This document shows, piece after piece, positions 15,001 to 25,942 of a stretch of 64,000 bases of DNA. The DNA comes from Aplectana chamaeleonis (Eukaryota; Nematoda; Chromadorea; Rhabditida; Cosmocercidae). Within the stretch, counting starts at the first letter, position 1. Each line of letters begins with the position of its first letter. Position numbers and translations under genes: made by a program. Under the pieces are notes generated by a model that worked only from the letters and a program-made list of their open reading frames with translations, had not been told where the DNA came from and did not search any database. Location: assembly GCA_029168955.1 (NCBI GenBank), contig JAPDOI010000182.1:930001-994000 (forward strand), written 5' to 3'.

Positions 15001-18000
15001 AATACCCGATACACGACAGATTTAGCCTCCACGCAGGGGATTTCCTCCCCTAAGCGAAGGGGCAGCCGCAGGCTGCACCGTCCAAATAGGATTCAAACTG
15101 ATTTCCACCCCCGAAATACCCGATACACGACAGATTTAGCCTCCACGCAGGGGATTTCCTCCCCTAAGCGACGGTGCAGCCGCAGGCGGCACCGTCCAAA
15201 TAGGGTTTAAACTGATTTCCACCCCCGAAATACCCGATACACGACAGATTTAGCCTCCACGCAGGGGATTTCTCCTAAGCGACGCAGCAGCCGCAGGCTG
15301 CACCGTCCAAATAGGGTTCAAACTGATTTCCACCCCGAAATACCCGATACACGACAGATTTAGCCTCCACGCAGGATTTCCTCCTGAGCGACGGTGCAGC
15401 CGCAGGCTGCACCGTCCAAATAGGGTTCAAACTGATTTCCACCCCGAAATACCCGATACACGACAGATTTAGCCTCCACGCAGGGGATTTCTCCTAGCGA
15501 CGAGCAGCCGCAGGCTGCACCGTCCAAATAGGATTCAAACTAATTTCCACCCCGAAATACCCGATACACGACAGATTTAGCCTCCACGCAGGGGATTTCT
15601 CCCCTGAGCGACGGTGCAGCCGCAGGCTGCACCGTCCAAATAGGGTTCAAACTGATTTCCACCCCCGAAATACCCGATACACGACAGATTTAGCCTCCAC
15701 GCAGGGGATTTCCTCCTGCTGACGGTGCAGCCGCAGGCTGCACCGTCCAAATAGGGTTCAAACTGATTTCCACCCCGAAATACCCGATACACGACAGATT
15801 TAGCCTCCACGCAGGGGATTTCCTCCCAGCGACGGTGTGCAGCCGCAGGCTGCACCGTCCAAATAGGGTTCAAACTGATTTCCACCCCGAAATACCCGAT
15901 ACACGACAGATTTAGCCTCCACGCAGGGATTTCCTCCTCTGAGCGATGGAGCAGCCGCAGGCTGCACCGTCCAAATAGGGTTCAAACTGATTTCCACCCC
16001 CGAAATACCTGATACACAACATATTTAGCCTCCACGCGGGGGATTTCCTCCTCTGAGCGACGGTGCAGCCGCAGGCTGCACCGTCCAAATAGGGTTCAAA
16101 CTGATTTCCACCCCGAAATACCCGATACACGACAGATTTAGCCTCCACGCAGGGGATTTCTCCCTTAGCGACGGTGCAGCCGCAGGCTGCACCGTCCAAA
16201 TAGGGTTAAAACTGATTTCCACCCCCGAAATACCCGATACACGACAGATTTAGCCTCCACGCAGGGGATTTCTTCCCCTAAGCGACGATGCAGCCGCAGG
16301 CTGCACCGTCCAAATAGGGTTCAAACTGATTTCCACCCCGAAATACCCGATACACGACAGATTTAGCCTCCACGCAGGGGATTTCCTCCTGAGCGACGGT
16401 GCAGCCGCAGGCTGCACCGTCCAAATAGGGTTCAAACTGATTTCCACCCCGAAATACCCGATACACGACAGATTTAGCCTCCACGCAGGGGATTTCCTCC
16501 TAGCGATGCAGCCGCAGGCTGCACCGTCCAAATAGGATTCAAACTGATTTCCACCCCGAAATACCCGATACACGACAGATTTAGCCTCCACGCAGGGGAT
16601 TTCCTCCTGAGCGACGGTGCAGCCGCAGGCTGCACCGTCCAAATAGGGTTCAAACTGATTTCCACCCCGAAATACCCGATACACGACAGATTTAGCCTCC
16701 ACGCAGGGATTTCCTCCTAAGCGACGAGCAGCCGCAGGCTGCACCGTCCAAATAGGATTCAAACTAATTTCCACCCCGAAATACCCGATACACGACAGAT
16801 TTAGCCTCCACGCAGGGATTTCTTCCCTTAGCGACGATGCAGCCGCAGGCTGCACCGTCCAAATAGGGTTCAAACTGATTTCCACCCCGAAATACCCGAT
16901 ACACGACAGATTTAGCCTCCACGCAGGGGATTTCCTCCTGAGCGACGGTGCAGCCGCAGGCTGCACCGTCCAAATAGGGTTCAAACTGATTTCCACCCCG
17001 AAATACCCGATACACGACAGATTTAGCCTCCACGCAGGGGATTTCCTCCTAAGCGATTTGCAGCCGCAGGCTGCACCGTCCAAATAGATTCAAACCACTT
17101 CCACCCCCGAAATACCCGATACACGACAGATTTAGCCTCCACGCAGGGGATTTCCTCCTTAGCGACGGTGCAGCCGCAGGCTGCACCGTCCAAATAGGGT
17201 TCAAACTGATTTCCACCCCGAAATACCCGATACACGACAGATTTAGCCTCCACGCAGGGATTTCTCCCTGCGATTTGCAGCCGCAGGCTGCACCGTCCAA
17301 ATAGGATTCAAACTAATTTCCGGCCCCGAAATACCCGATACACTACAGATTTGGCCTCCACGCAAGGGATTTCCCCCCCTAAACGACGGTGCAGCCGCAG
17401 GCTGCACCGTCGAAATAGGATTCAAACTAATTTCCACCCCCGAAATACCCGATACACGACAGATTTAGCCTCCACGCAGGGGATTTCTCCTAGCGACGGC
17501 AGCCGCAGGCTGCACCGTCCAAATAGGGTTCAAACTGATTTCCACCCCCGAAATACCCGATACACGACAGATTTAGCCTCCACGCAGGGGATTTCCTCCC
17601 CTAAGCGACGGTGCAGCCGCAGGCTGCACCGTCCAAATAGGGTTCAAACTGGTTTCCACCCCCGAAATACCCGATACACGACAGATTTAGCCTCCACGCA
17701 GGGGATTTCTCCCTAGCGACGAGCAGCCGCAGGCTGCACCGTCCCAATAGGGTTCAAACTGATTTCCACCCCCGAAATACACGATACACGACAGATTTAG
17801 CCTCCACGCAGGGGATTTCCTCCCCTGAGCGACGGTGCAGCCACAGGCTGCACCGTCCAAATAGGGTTTGAACTGATTTCCAGCCCCAAAATACCCGATA
17901 CACGACAGATTTAGCCTCCACGCAGGGAATTTCACCTAAGCGACGGTGCAGCCGCAGGCTGCCCCGTCCAAATAGGGATCAAACTGATCCCCCCCCCCCG

Positions 18001-19650
18001 AAACACCCGATACACGACAGATTTAGCCTCCACGCAGGGGATTTCTCCCGAGCGACGGTGCAGCCGCAGGCTGCACCGTCCAAATAGGGTTTAAACTGAT
18101 TTCCACCCGGGAAATACCCGTTACATAACAGATTTAGCCTCCACGCAGGGGATTTCCTCCCCTGAGCGACGGTGCAGCCTGCGGCCTGCGGCTGCACCGT
18201 CCAAATAGGGTTTAAACTGGTTTCCACCACCGAAATACCCGATACATGACAGATTTAGCCTCCACGCAGGGGATTACCTCCTAAGCGACGATTATGCAGC
18301 CGCAGGCTGCACCGTCCAAATAGGATTCAAACTAATTTCCACCCCCGAAATACCCGATACACGACAGATTTAGCCTCCACGCAGGGGATTTCCTCCTGAG
18401 CGACGGTGCAGCCGCAGGCTGCACCGTCCAAATAGGGTTCAAACTGGTTTCCACCCCGAAATACACGATACACGACAGATTTAACCTCCACGCAGGAGGT
18501 TTCCTTCCTGAGCGACGGTGCAGCCGCAGGCTGCACCGTCCAGATGGGGTTAAAACTAATTTCCACCCCCGAAATACCCGATACACGACAGATTTAGCCT
18601 CCACGCAGGGGATTTCCTCCTGAGCGACGGTGCAGCCGCGGGCTGCACTGTCCAAATAGGGTTCAAACTGATTTCCACCCCCGAAATACCCGTTACACGA
18701 CAGATTTAGCCTCCACGCAGGGGATTTCCTTCTTTAAGCGATGGTGCAGCCGCAGGCTGCACCGTCCAAATAGGGTTCAAACTGATTTCCACCCCCGAAA
18801 TACCCGTTTCACGACACATTTAGCCTCCACGCAGGGGATTTCTCCTAAGCGACGGTGCAGCCGCAGGCTGCACCGTCCAAATGGGGTTCAAACTGATTTC
18901 CACCCCGAAATACCCGATACATGACAGATTTAGCCTCCACGCAGGGGATTTCCTGAGCGACGGTGCAGCCGCAGGCTGCACCGTCCAAATAGGGTTCAAA
19001 CTGGTTTCCACCCCCGAAATACCCGATACATGACAGATTTAGCCGCCACGCAGGGATTTCCTCCTAGCGACGATTTGCAGCCGCAGGCTGCACCGTCCAA
19101 ATAGGATTCAAAACCAATTTCCACCCCGAAATACCCGATACACGACAGATTTAGCCTCCACGCAGGGGATTTCCTCCCCTTAGCGACGGTGCAGCCGCAG
19201 GCTGCACCGTCCAAATAGGGTTTAAACTGGTTTCCACCCCGAAATACCCGATACACGACAGATTTAGCCGCCACGCAGGGGATTTCTCCTAAGCGACGCA
19301 GAGCCGCAGGCTGCACCGTCCAAATAGGATTCAAACTGATTTCCACCCCCGAAATACCCGATACACGACAGATTTAGCCTCCCCGCAGGGGATTTCCCCT
19401 GAGCGAGGGTGCAGCCGCAGGCTGCACCGTCCAAATAGGGTTTAAACTGATTTCCACCCCCGAAATACCCGATACATGACAGATTTAGCCTCCACGCAAG
19501 GGATTTCCTCCCCTGAGCGACGGTGCAGCCGCAGGCTGCACCGTCCAAATAGGGTTCAAACTGAGTTCCACCCCCGAAATACCCGATACATGACAGATTT
19601 AGCCTCCACTCAGGGGATTTCCTACTCTGAACACCGTCCAAATAGGGTTC
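1..19650. repeat. 111-bp hairpin satellite array (about 178 units)
   Basis: Tandem head-to-tail array running from the left window edge to about 19650. The first units start at 1, 112 and 223, so the period is 111 bp; later units are about 105-113 bp. Each unit starts with a perfect inverted repeat, left arm GACGGTGCAGCC, loop GCA, right arm GGCTGCACCGTC. It continues with a conserved segment (CAAATAGG, TTCAAACT, TTTCCACCCC, GAAATACCCGATACACGACA, GATTTAGCCTCCACGCAGGG) and ends in a variable T/C-rich joint (ATTTCCTCCTAAG and shorter or longer forms). Because 111 is 37 codons and the minus strand lacks stops, long repetitive open frames arise; they have no start context or domain and are not genes. 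Units near 9000-9600 and 16000-19650 carry more substitutions. Confidence 0.98.
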
Positions 19651-20698
19651 GAAATATTTTCTGGAGAGTTTCCACTTCGAAATTTACGGATAACAACCGA
19701 CATCCTCCATATTAGTAAATTTTCATTCTCATTAATGATTTGCGATCAGTTAATCTTGAATTGAGTCAGGGGGTCGTGAACTAAAAATATAGGCGTAGCT
19801 GGGAGCGGAGTGTGCAAGTGCATACCCCACACCACAACGCATTATTCGACGGCTATGCTGGCAATTGATGCGGTCCGGCATTTCTCCTCCAGTATCGTTT
19901 TGTCATGTTTCTGCTACTAAACATGTAGAAACGTAGAGCAACATGTAAAATTTGTGCAAAGAACATATGTACTTAAAACACCACGGAAATACAATTCTTT
20001 TAGGTGGGTCGTCTATTCCGAAAGAGTACCGCGGCATACGCCTAAACTGATGTAAAAACCCACCTTGATCTCCCACTCTCGATTCGCCTTCTCGCTAGCA
20101 TCGAGTTCCTCACTCAGCTTGTGATCTTGGTCCTAAACGAAATAGTGCTTGCCACGCACATGACCTGACCCCGTCGAAATCACGAACCTTCTCCGTCGAC
20201 GCATTGAACCACCGGTTGATGTGCATACGCGACTGAGTTTCAACATCACCCCTGGAATCCACGCATTATCATGTACGTTAACATTCCAAAGGAAGGACGG
20301 CGAGATGTCCCCCTCAGAGTTTTCATTTGAGAGTACGGTCTTCCAATTACCGGTGCCCGGTGCATCGTGACGAATTATCCAAGGGGAGGATGGCGAGACG
20401 TCCCAATCCGGGGGGGGGGCGTGTCGCCCCTCTCCCCTCGATCGAGTGATAACGACCGAATCAAGTCTATTGTCCACGGGAAGTTCCCCCCGAATGTCTG
20501 AGACAAAAGAAGTGGAGAGCGGTGTCTTCAAAACGCACCATCCTTCTCCAGGGGTCGACAGTTGAGGATTCGCCTGGACTAGGAACCGGTGGTGAAGATA
20601 TAGCAACATCGCAAAAAAAAAACAGAGAATTTTAGAGACAACTCGAGTGAGCCGATTGGGGGGGGGTTGGTTGAATAAGAGTACCCTAGGGGTATGAT
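19651..20698. other. repeat debris, no gene seen
   Basis: The stretch right of the satellite holds no supported gene. 19900-20035 resembles parts of 26640-26790 (shared pieces ACATGTAGAA and GCAACATGTAAAATTT) and ends in GGGTCGTCTATTCCGAAAGA, which recurs at about 27595. Two related ~30-bp blocks (GGACGGCGAGATGTCCC and GGATGGCGAGACGTCCC) lie about 93 bp apart near 20295 and 20388. A 158-codon minus frame at 20133-20609 is very Arg/Ser/Pro-rich, lies over transposon debris and is not believed. Confidence 0.5.
20510..20610 (+). mobile_element. degenerate internal fragment of the 287-bp TIR family
   Basis: From AGAGCGGTGT through CACCATCCTTCTCC to GGTGGTGAAGATA the order and spacing of motifs follow the interior of the complete copy at 21864-22150, with substitutions and small gaps. 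The terminal repeats are not recognisable, so this is an old truncated copy. Confidence 0.45.
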
Positions 20699-20900
20699 TT
20701 AACGGGTGCTATCATAGCGGGGGGGGCACTGTGGCACGATGCACTTGGCCACGCCCATTTTACCGTGCCACTTTAAATTGGAGCACCTACCCGGAGTTTT
20801 CCTCCCCTGCCAAAATCAGGAAAGTCTTTTCGGCGCGGAAAAATGGGCGTGGCCATGTGCGATACAACAGTGCCCCCCCCCGCTACGATAGCACCATTAA
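20699..20900. mobile_element. 202-bp MITE with TTAA ends
   Basis: Terminal inverted repeats: left GGTGCTATCATAGCGGGG, right end reads as GGTGCTATCGTAGCGGGG on the opposite strand. The similarity continues inward through CACTGT and GGCCACGCCCATTTT. TTAA lies at both ends (20699-20702 and 20897-20900), compatible with a TTAA target duplication as in piggyBac-type elements. It has no coding capacity. The superfamily is inferred from the tetranucleotide only. Confidence 0.75.
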
Positions 20901-21109
20901 CGTTGGGAGCCGCTCGGGCGCCCGGAGCTGTGTTGCGCTATTCCACTATCAGGTATCTAATATCGGATTTTTAAAAAATTTTCATGAATAAATATTGACT
21001 GGCTCCTGAGGTATGCATCCGCCATAGTTGGCCGTTGGGCCGCCCATGGCCGTATTTTAGATCTGGGGCGGTTATTCGCCGGGGGAATGTCTGTCGCCGC
21101 TCCACGGCC

Positions 21110-21256
21110 ACCTGTACCGCTTTCAGAAAGTGAAGTATTTCCATGGAGTTTCTATAGAAACAATGGCTAATAACGCTATCAGGCATCTGATATTGGCAGA
21201 AATTTTCATTTTCATGAATGAATCTTGAGCGCCCCCCCCCCAACTAGTCTTGCACC
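21110..21256 (-). mobile_element. fragment of the poly-G-ended MITE family
   Basis: Runs from TACCGCTTTCAGAAA through CCATGGAGTTTC and TTTCATTTTCATGAATGAAT to a C-run followed by AACTAGTCTTGCA. The same ordered motifs occur at 21690-21826 and, more weakly, at 23440-23563. Only one terminus is clear. Confidence 0.5.
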
Positions 21257-21625
21257 GCCCCAAAAGTATCCTCCAAAATCCGCGGGAGCAGCGACACTTC
21301 GAATCCTCCAATTTTTCGCTCCCAGCATTGCAGCGACAAGCCTCCGCCGAACAACCGGACCTCGTGTGTGAGGTGAGGTCGATTTTCATCATTTGAGAAC
21401 GATTTTCATCCGTTAAGGGCGCTTTTAAACTCTAAAAGACAACTTTTTCTGGATTCTAGGTCGCTTTAGTCATTTAAAGACGAAATTTGCAAATCAAGGA
21501 TTTTTTCATACCTTTCCGTTTTCAGTTAAGTTCATTTTGATTGTTGACAACTTGCTGACCAATCATTGCTGAACCGATGGTTTACTATGCTAGGTGGGGG
21601 CACTCAAGATTCAAGGCAAATTAGG

Positions 21626-21826
21626 TGCAAATCTAGTTGGGGGGGGGCACTCAGGAATCAAGTGAAGGATGGGTGATACCGCTTTCAGAAATCAAAGCAT
21701 ATCCATGGAGTTCCAATTAAACAATGACTGATAATGCTATCAGGCGTTCGATACCAGCAGAAGTTTTCATTTTCATGGATGAATCATTTTATTTTCTCGA
21801 GAGTGCCCTCCCTAACTAATTTTGCA
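21626..21826. mobile_element. 201-bp poly-G-ended MITE
   Basis: The left end TGCAAATCTAGTTGGGGG and the inverted right end (TGCAAAATTAGTTAGGGAGGG on the opposite strand, 21806-21826) form imperfect terminal repeats, each followed by GCACTC. There is no coding sequence. Related fragments are at 21110-21256 and 23440-23563. Confidence 0.6.
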
Positions 21827-21863
21827 ATGGAGCACTGGCGTTTCTCAAGCAACAGTCATTGTT

Positions 21864-22150
21864 GGACGATTATAAATTGCCACCGGCACAAAATTCTCAC
21901 GGTAAACGAAATTGATGATACCCAATTGATAAAGGGTAGGGTATAAAAGAAATTGAGAGCGGTGTGTTTTCATTCACACCATCTTTCTCCGGAGGTTAGC
22001 GGCTGAAGCTGAACACACTAGGGATTAGGGAAACAGCCTCGCCGGTGATAAAGATAACACGATATTGGGGCCTACTCATGGAAAACTCTGGCAAGAAAAA
22101 CTACTTCACTTTCGTGAGAATTTTGTGCCGGTGGCAAATTATAATCCTGT
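21864..22150 (+). mobile_element. 287-bp TIR element with 9-bp target duplication (copy 1)
   Basis: Terminal inverted repeats of about 34 bp: left contains GATTATAAATTGCCACCGGC then ACAAAATTCTCACGG; right is its complement, ending ATTATAATCCTGT. The element is flanked by the perfect direct repeat GTCATTGTT at 21855-21863 and 22151-22159. A 9-bp duplication suits Mutator-like (MULE) elements; that assignment is inference. There is no transposase, so it is non-autonomous. A second complete copy is at 26288-26575, with partial copies at 22907-23010, 25343-25515 and 20510-20610. Confidence 0.85.
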
Positions 22151-22161
22151 GTCATTGTTAG

Positions 22162-22469
22162 CTATAGTATACAGCAATGGAAGTAGGACCTGGTGAGGTT
22201 GCGGACTCGTCTTAACATACGGTAGTTTGTTAGTGGTATCACCCATTTTTCCGAAAAAGCTGTGATAGATCGGTGAGTCCGTGCTTTCACCGATACGACT
22301 ACATCTGTGGAAGCAATGAAAACAGTTGATAATATGAGAGTGGAAACAAAAACTCACCGACCAATCTCAGTCATTTCGAAAAATAGAGTGATAACAAATC
22401 AGACTACAGTATGTTAGGAAGAGTCCGCAACCTCACCAGGTCCTACTTCTATTGCTGTAGACTGTATAT
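22162..22469. mobile_element. ~308-bp MITE with ~55-bp TIRs
   Basis: The left block (ACAGCAATGGAAGTAGGACC followed by TGGTGAGGTTGCGGACTC) reappears inverted at 22410-22465 (GAGTCCGCAACCTCACCA then GGTCCTACTTCTATTGCTGT). The interior has no coding frame. The left end abuts the target duplication of the neighbouring 287-bp element; no clear target duplication of its own was found. Confidence 0.75.
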
Positions 22470-22906
22470 CAAATGCTTTGTATCGTTTTTATTAGTTTTT
22501 ATGAGTAAATCTCTAGTGCTCCCCTCCCCCTACCCAGCGAGGTTGGATAAAGCCAACGATGGCATACTTTTACATTGGTTATATGAACTTTCGAAAGTAT
22601 ATAGATACCTTTCCGCGAATTCGAGTCGGTCGGTGTAAACTGCAGAGCGTATAGATCATATCTGATTATCAATATCATAGCTATACTTTACAAGGAGAGA
22701 TCGCATCGCTGCTGCCCACACGCGGCTTGAGGTGGCGGAAAAAGTTCATAACTATTCAGGGAAATTCACGGCCCGTCCGCGGCAGCAGATGAGCTCTTCG
22801 GACGGTCTGCGGCGCTGGACGGCTGATCCGCGGCACAATCGATAGCGGGTTGGTCAAACGCCCCATCCGCTGCGCTCATTGTTCTCGATGGGGGTGATTT
22901 CGGGAG
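22470..22906. other. no gene seen
   Basis: Unassigned sequence. 22745-22855 is GC-rich with repeated CCGCGG/CCGCGGC motifs similar to those at 27770-27930. No splice-bounded coding frame was recognised. Confidence 0.4.
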
Positions 22907-23010
22907 ACGATTTCAAATTGCCAACGGTACGAAATTCTCACGGTAAACAAAATTGATGATACCCAGTTGATAAAGGGTAGTGTATAAAAGAAACGAAGAG
23001 CGGTGTATTA
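22907..23010 (+). mobile_element. 5' partial copy of the 287-bp TIR family
   Basis: Contains AAATTGCCAACGGTACGAAA, TTCTCACGGTAAACAAAATT, GATAAAGGGTAGTGTATAAA and AGAGCGGTGT in the order seen in copy 1, then diverges. The right half and right TIR are absent. Confidence 0.65.
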
Positions 23011-23439
23011 CAGAGTGCGAGTACGGAGCTTCGAGAAACCGTTCTGCTCCTAAAGAAATCATACGTATCGATCAAACGTGTTCAGACAGGTGATAGCAGG
23101 TAAACATGTTTTGTCACTTCGGCAGGCATGTTTTAACGTTAGGAGCCGATCGGTTCCCCGAAGCTCTATACCGCTATTCTGTGTTAGGGCCTATTCATAC
23201 TTCCAACCTCTCGCTCTGCCAGACCGGTCCGCTCGGCAAAAGGAATGAGTATGAATGAAAACACGACCACCCGCTCCTCCCGCTCCGCCAGTGAAGTATG
23301 AATACTCCAGAGACATCAGCATGGCAGAGCAAGAGGCGGGAAATCGGTGGGTTTGTTTTTAGAAATGAATCGATGCGGGTGGTCTTTGATAAGTTTGATA
23401 AGGTATGTTGGTTTTGTTGTAGGTAAAGGCTATCCAGAG

Positions 23440-23563
23440 ATGGATTCCACAGATTTTCTAAATAGAGAATGACTGATAACGCTATCAGAAAATCCATATC
23501 AAAAGCAGCTTTCATTTTTAGGACTGAATCTTGGAAGGCCCCTTCCAACTAGATTTGAGCCAA
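23440..23563 (-). mobile_element. fragment of the poly-G-ended MITE family
   Basis: Shares TGATAACGCTATCAG, GCAGCTTTCATTTT and the terminal piece CCAACTAGATTTG with 21110-21256 and 21626-21826. It lies inside the 2-kb TIR element, left of its minisatellite. Confidence 0.45.
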
Positions 23564-23676
23564 GATTCGTAATCGCACGACAGCCTTGTCGGTTTCTTGC
23601 GTACCTTCCGCGTTGGCGTGCATCTTGACCCTCGTATTGAACATTCAAACCTAATTGCAACTTTCCCGAACATCTG

Positions 23677-24934
23677 CGTCCGACGCACTCCCACTTGGGT
23701 CCCACACATTTTCTACGGCATCGTGAGCACTCCCACTTGGGTCCCACACGCTTTCTACGGCGTCCTGCGCACTCCCACTTGGGTCCCACACACTTTCTAC
23801 GGCGTCCTGCGCGCTCCCACTTGGGTCCCACACACTTTCTACGGCGTCCTGCGCGCTCCCACTTGGGTCCCACACATTTTCTACGGCATCGTGAGCACTC
23901 CCACTTGGGTCCCACACGCTTTCTACGGCGTCCTGCGCACTCCCACTTGGGTACCACACACTTTCTACGGCGTCCTGCGCGCTCCCACTTGGGTCCCACA
24001 CACTTTCTACGGCGTCCTGCGCGCTCCCACTTGGGTCCCACACACTTTCTACGGCGTCCTGCGCGCTCCCACTTGGGTCCCACACACTTTCTACGGCGTC
24101 CTGCGCACTCCCACTTGGGTACCACACACTTTCTACGGCGTCCTGCGCACTCCCACTTGGGTCCCACACACTTTCTACGGCGTCCTGCGCACTCCCACTT
24201 GGGTCCCACACACTTTCTACGGCGTCCTGCGCGCTCCCACTTGGGTCCCACACACTTTCTACGGCGTCCTGCGCACTCCCACTTGGGTACCACACACTTT
24301 CTACGGCGTCCTGCGCACTCCCACTTGGGTCCCACACACTTTCTACGGCGTCCTGCGCACTCCCACTTGGGTCCCACACACTTTCTACGGCGTCCGACGC
24401 ACGCCCACTTGGGTCCCACACATTTTCTACGGCATCGTGAGCACTCCCACTTGGGTCCCACACACTTTCTACGGCGTCCTGCGCACTCCCACTTGGGTCC
24501 CACACACTTTCTACGGCGTCCTGCGCACTCCCACTTGGGTACCACACACTTTCTACGGCGTCCTGCGCACTCCCACTTGGGTCCCACACACTTTCTACGG
24601 GTTCCTGCGCACTCCCACTTGGGTCCCACACACTTTCTACGGCGTCCTGCGCACTCCCACTTGGGTCCCACACACTTTCTACGGCGTCCGACGCACGCCC
24701 ACTTGGGTCCCACACATTTTCTACGGCGTCCTGCGCACTCCCACTTGGGTCCCACACACTTTCTACGGCGTCCTGCGCACTCCCACTTGGGTCCCACACA
24801 CTTTCTACGGCGTCCTGCGCACTCCCACTTGGGTCCCACACACTTTCTACGGCGTCCGGCGCACTTCCACATTGGTCCTACACGCTTTCTACTGCGTCTT
24901 GCACGCTCCCACTGTGATCCCGCGCACATTTTAA
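23677..24934. repeat. 42-bp minisatellite, about 30 units
   Basis: The unit reads CGCACTCCCACTTGGGTCCC then ACACACTTTCTACGGCGTCC then TG, 42 bp. About 28 units are close to consensus and the last two are degraded. Recurrent variants (GCATCGTGAGCA, GTCCGACGCACG, GTACCACACA, GCGCGCTCCC) are interspersed and suggest duplication of multi-unit blocks. Two plus and two minus frames stay open for 396-480 codons simply because 42 is 14 codons without stops. No signal peptide, splice site or known domain supports coding. The array lies wholly inside the 23185-25186 transposon. Confidence 0.95.
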
Positions 24935-25204
24935 GACGCATCGCGCGCTTTCACTGAGGCCCCGCTACACTTATATGACGTAATTTAGTGCAAAAAGAAA
25001 TGCTACCAACAAATGCCTCGGAGGTGCGAGACGGGAGTATGAATGTTCCAGAGGCACCACTGTGACGGGGCAGGAGGAACGGGAGAGGCGGGAGGCGCGG
25101 GAGGTCGCGTTTTTATTCATACTCACCACTTTTTCCGCGCGGGCCGGTCTGGCAGAGCGAGAGGTTGGAAGTATGAATAGGCCCTAAAGCCCCTTTCATA
25201 GTTT

Positions 25205-25322
25205 GCCGGCCGACGTCGGACGACTCTTTATCAAGCTTGATAAGTCAAGATAGATAAGATGGATAGGGTAGGGTAGATAGATGTTACACATTCGATAACG
25301 AGTCGTCCGACGTCGGTCGGGC
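25205..25322. mobile_element. 118-bp inverted-repeat element
   Basis: The left arm CGACGTCGGACGACTC then TTTATC and the right arm GATAACGAGTCGTCCGACGTCG are inverted copies of about 28 bp. It sits beside a truncated copy of the 287-bp family (25343-25515) and may have interrupted it. Confidence 0.6.
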
Positions 25323-25342
25323 AAGTGTGGAAGAGGCATTAC

Positions 25343-25515
25343 ATTCACATACCGTCTTTCTCCAGAGCTAAGCGGCTGAAGCTCTAAAATGACCAGCGAG
25401 CAGGGAAGCAGCCTTATCGGTGATAAAGATATCATGATATCGCCCCTTAACATGGAAAACTCTGGAAAGAAAAACTTTACACTTCCGTGAGAATTTTGTG
25501 CCGTTGACAAGTTAT
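25343..25515 (+). mobile_element. 3' partial copy of the 287-bp TIR family
   Basis: Matches the right two thirds of copy 1: CTTTCTCCAGAGCTAAGCGG, CTGAAGCTC, GGTGATAAAGATATCATGAT, CATGGAAAACTCTGG and the right TIR GTGAGAATTTTGTGCCG. The left TIR is missing. Confidence 0.65.
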
Positions 25516-25520
25516 AAACT

Positions 25521-25934
25521 TGTAATTCCGGGGCGCACCGGCAGTTGAACGAGTCTACCTCCTCATCTCACTCACTCACATCTCACTAGACCGCAGGCAT
25601 GGGTACAGTGGCAGACATGAAAAAACATGGTAAAGCGAATGATCACGTCCTAATGTGTTTATCTTATGCACAGCCGGTATAAAAGGTGCCTCATCTCACT
25701 CGAGTCCTAATTCGGCATTCTGATGCCGGTCCTGGAAGGTGACTTCGAGTTACTCTCCGGAGGCCAGCATATCCTTCATTTCCGAGATACTCGCAGTCGT
25801 ATTATCACTATCGTGAATGCGAAGCGGTTGTTTTTCGAAAAAAAGCAACTACGAAAATGAAGAAATCATTCTCAAAACCGCACCGCTCTCATGATAGTGA
25901 AGCCCAACCCTGCGAGAAGCAGGGAAATGGAGGT
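25521..25934. other. no gene seen
   Basis: A short palindromic stretch around 25820-25890 pairs GAAGCGGTTGTTTTCG-like sequence with its complement (imperfect TIR of GATAGTGAA / TTCACTATC type). It may be another MITE, but the borders are unclear. No coding frame is supported. Confidence 0.35.
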
Positions 25935-25942
25935 TATTTTTG

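Larger units (their letters stand above)
23185..25186. mobile_element. 2.0-kb TIR element carrying a minisatellite
   Basis: Left terminus TAGGGCCTATTCATACTTCC followed by AACCTCTCGCTCTGCCAGAC; the right end at 25144-25186 is its exact inverse over about 43 bp. TA lies at both outermost positions, so the target duplication may be TA, but it cannot be separated from the TIR. Subterminal copies of AGTATGAAT followed by CCAGAG recur at about 23297 and 25036. No transposase is visible; the interior is mainly the 42-bp array. The ends resemble those of the 429-bp element at 49365-49793, so the two are probably related. Confidence 0.82.

Noticed and set aside
1..19650. Dozens of open frames up to 277 codons with peptides such as MEISLNPIWTVQPAAA
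   Set aside because: They follow the satellite period (37 codons), occur in several frames, begin at GTG or TTG in most cases, and break wherever a unit has an indel. Not genes.
1..19650. CRISPR array, because of regular repeats with palindromes
   Set aside because: There are no unique spacers: the whole 111-bp unit is repeated. The flanking gene content is animal.
20133..20609. 158-codon minus frame
   Set aside because: Overlaps a degenerate transposon copy and direct repeats; low-complexity Arg tail; no homologous features.
23499..24957. Four overlapping 396-480 codon frames (PTWVPHTFYGVLR-type and KCVGPKWECAGRRR-type repeats)
   Set aside because: A 42-bp repeat without stops is open in several frames automatically. 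No signal peptide, splice site or known repeat protein; both strands equally open.
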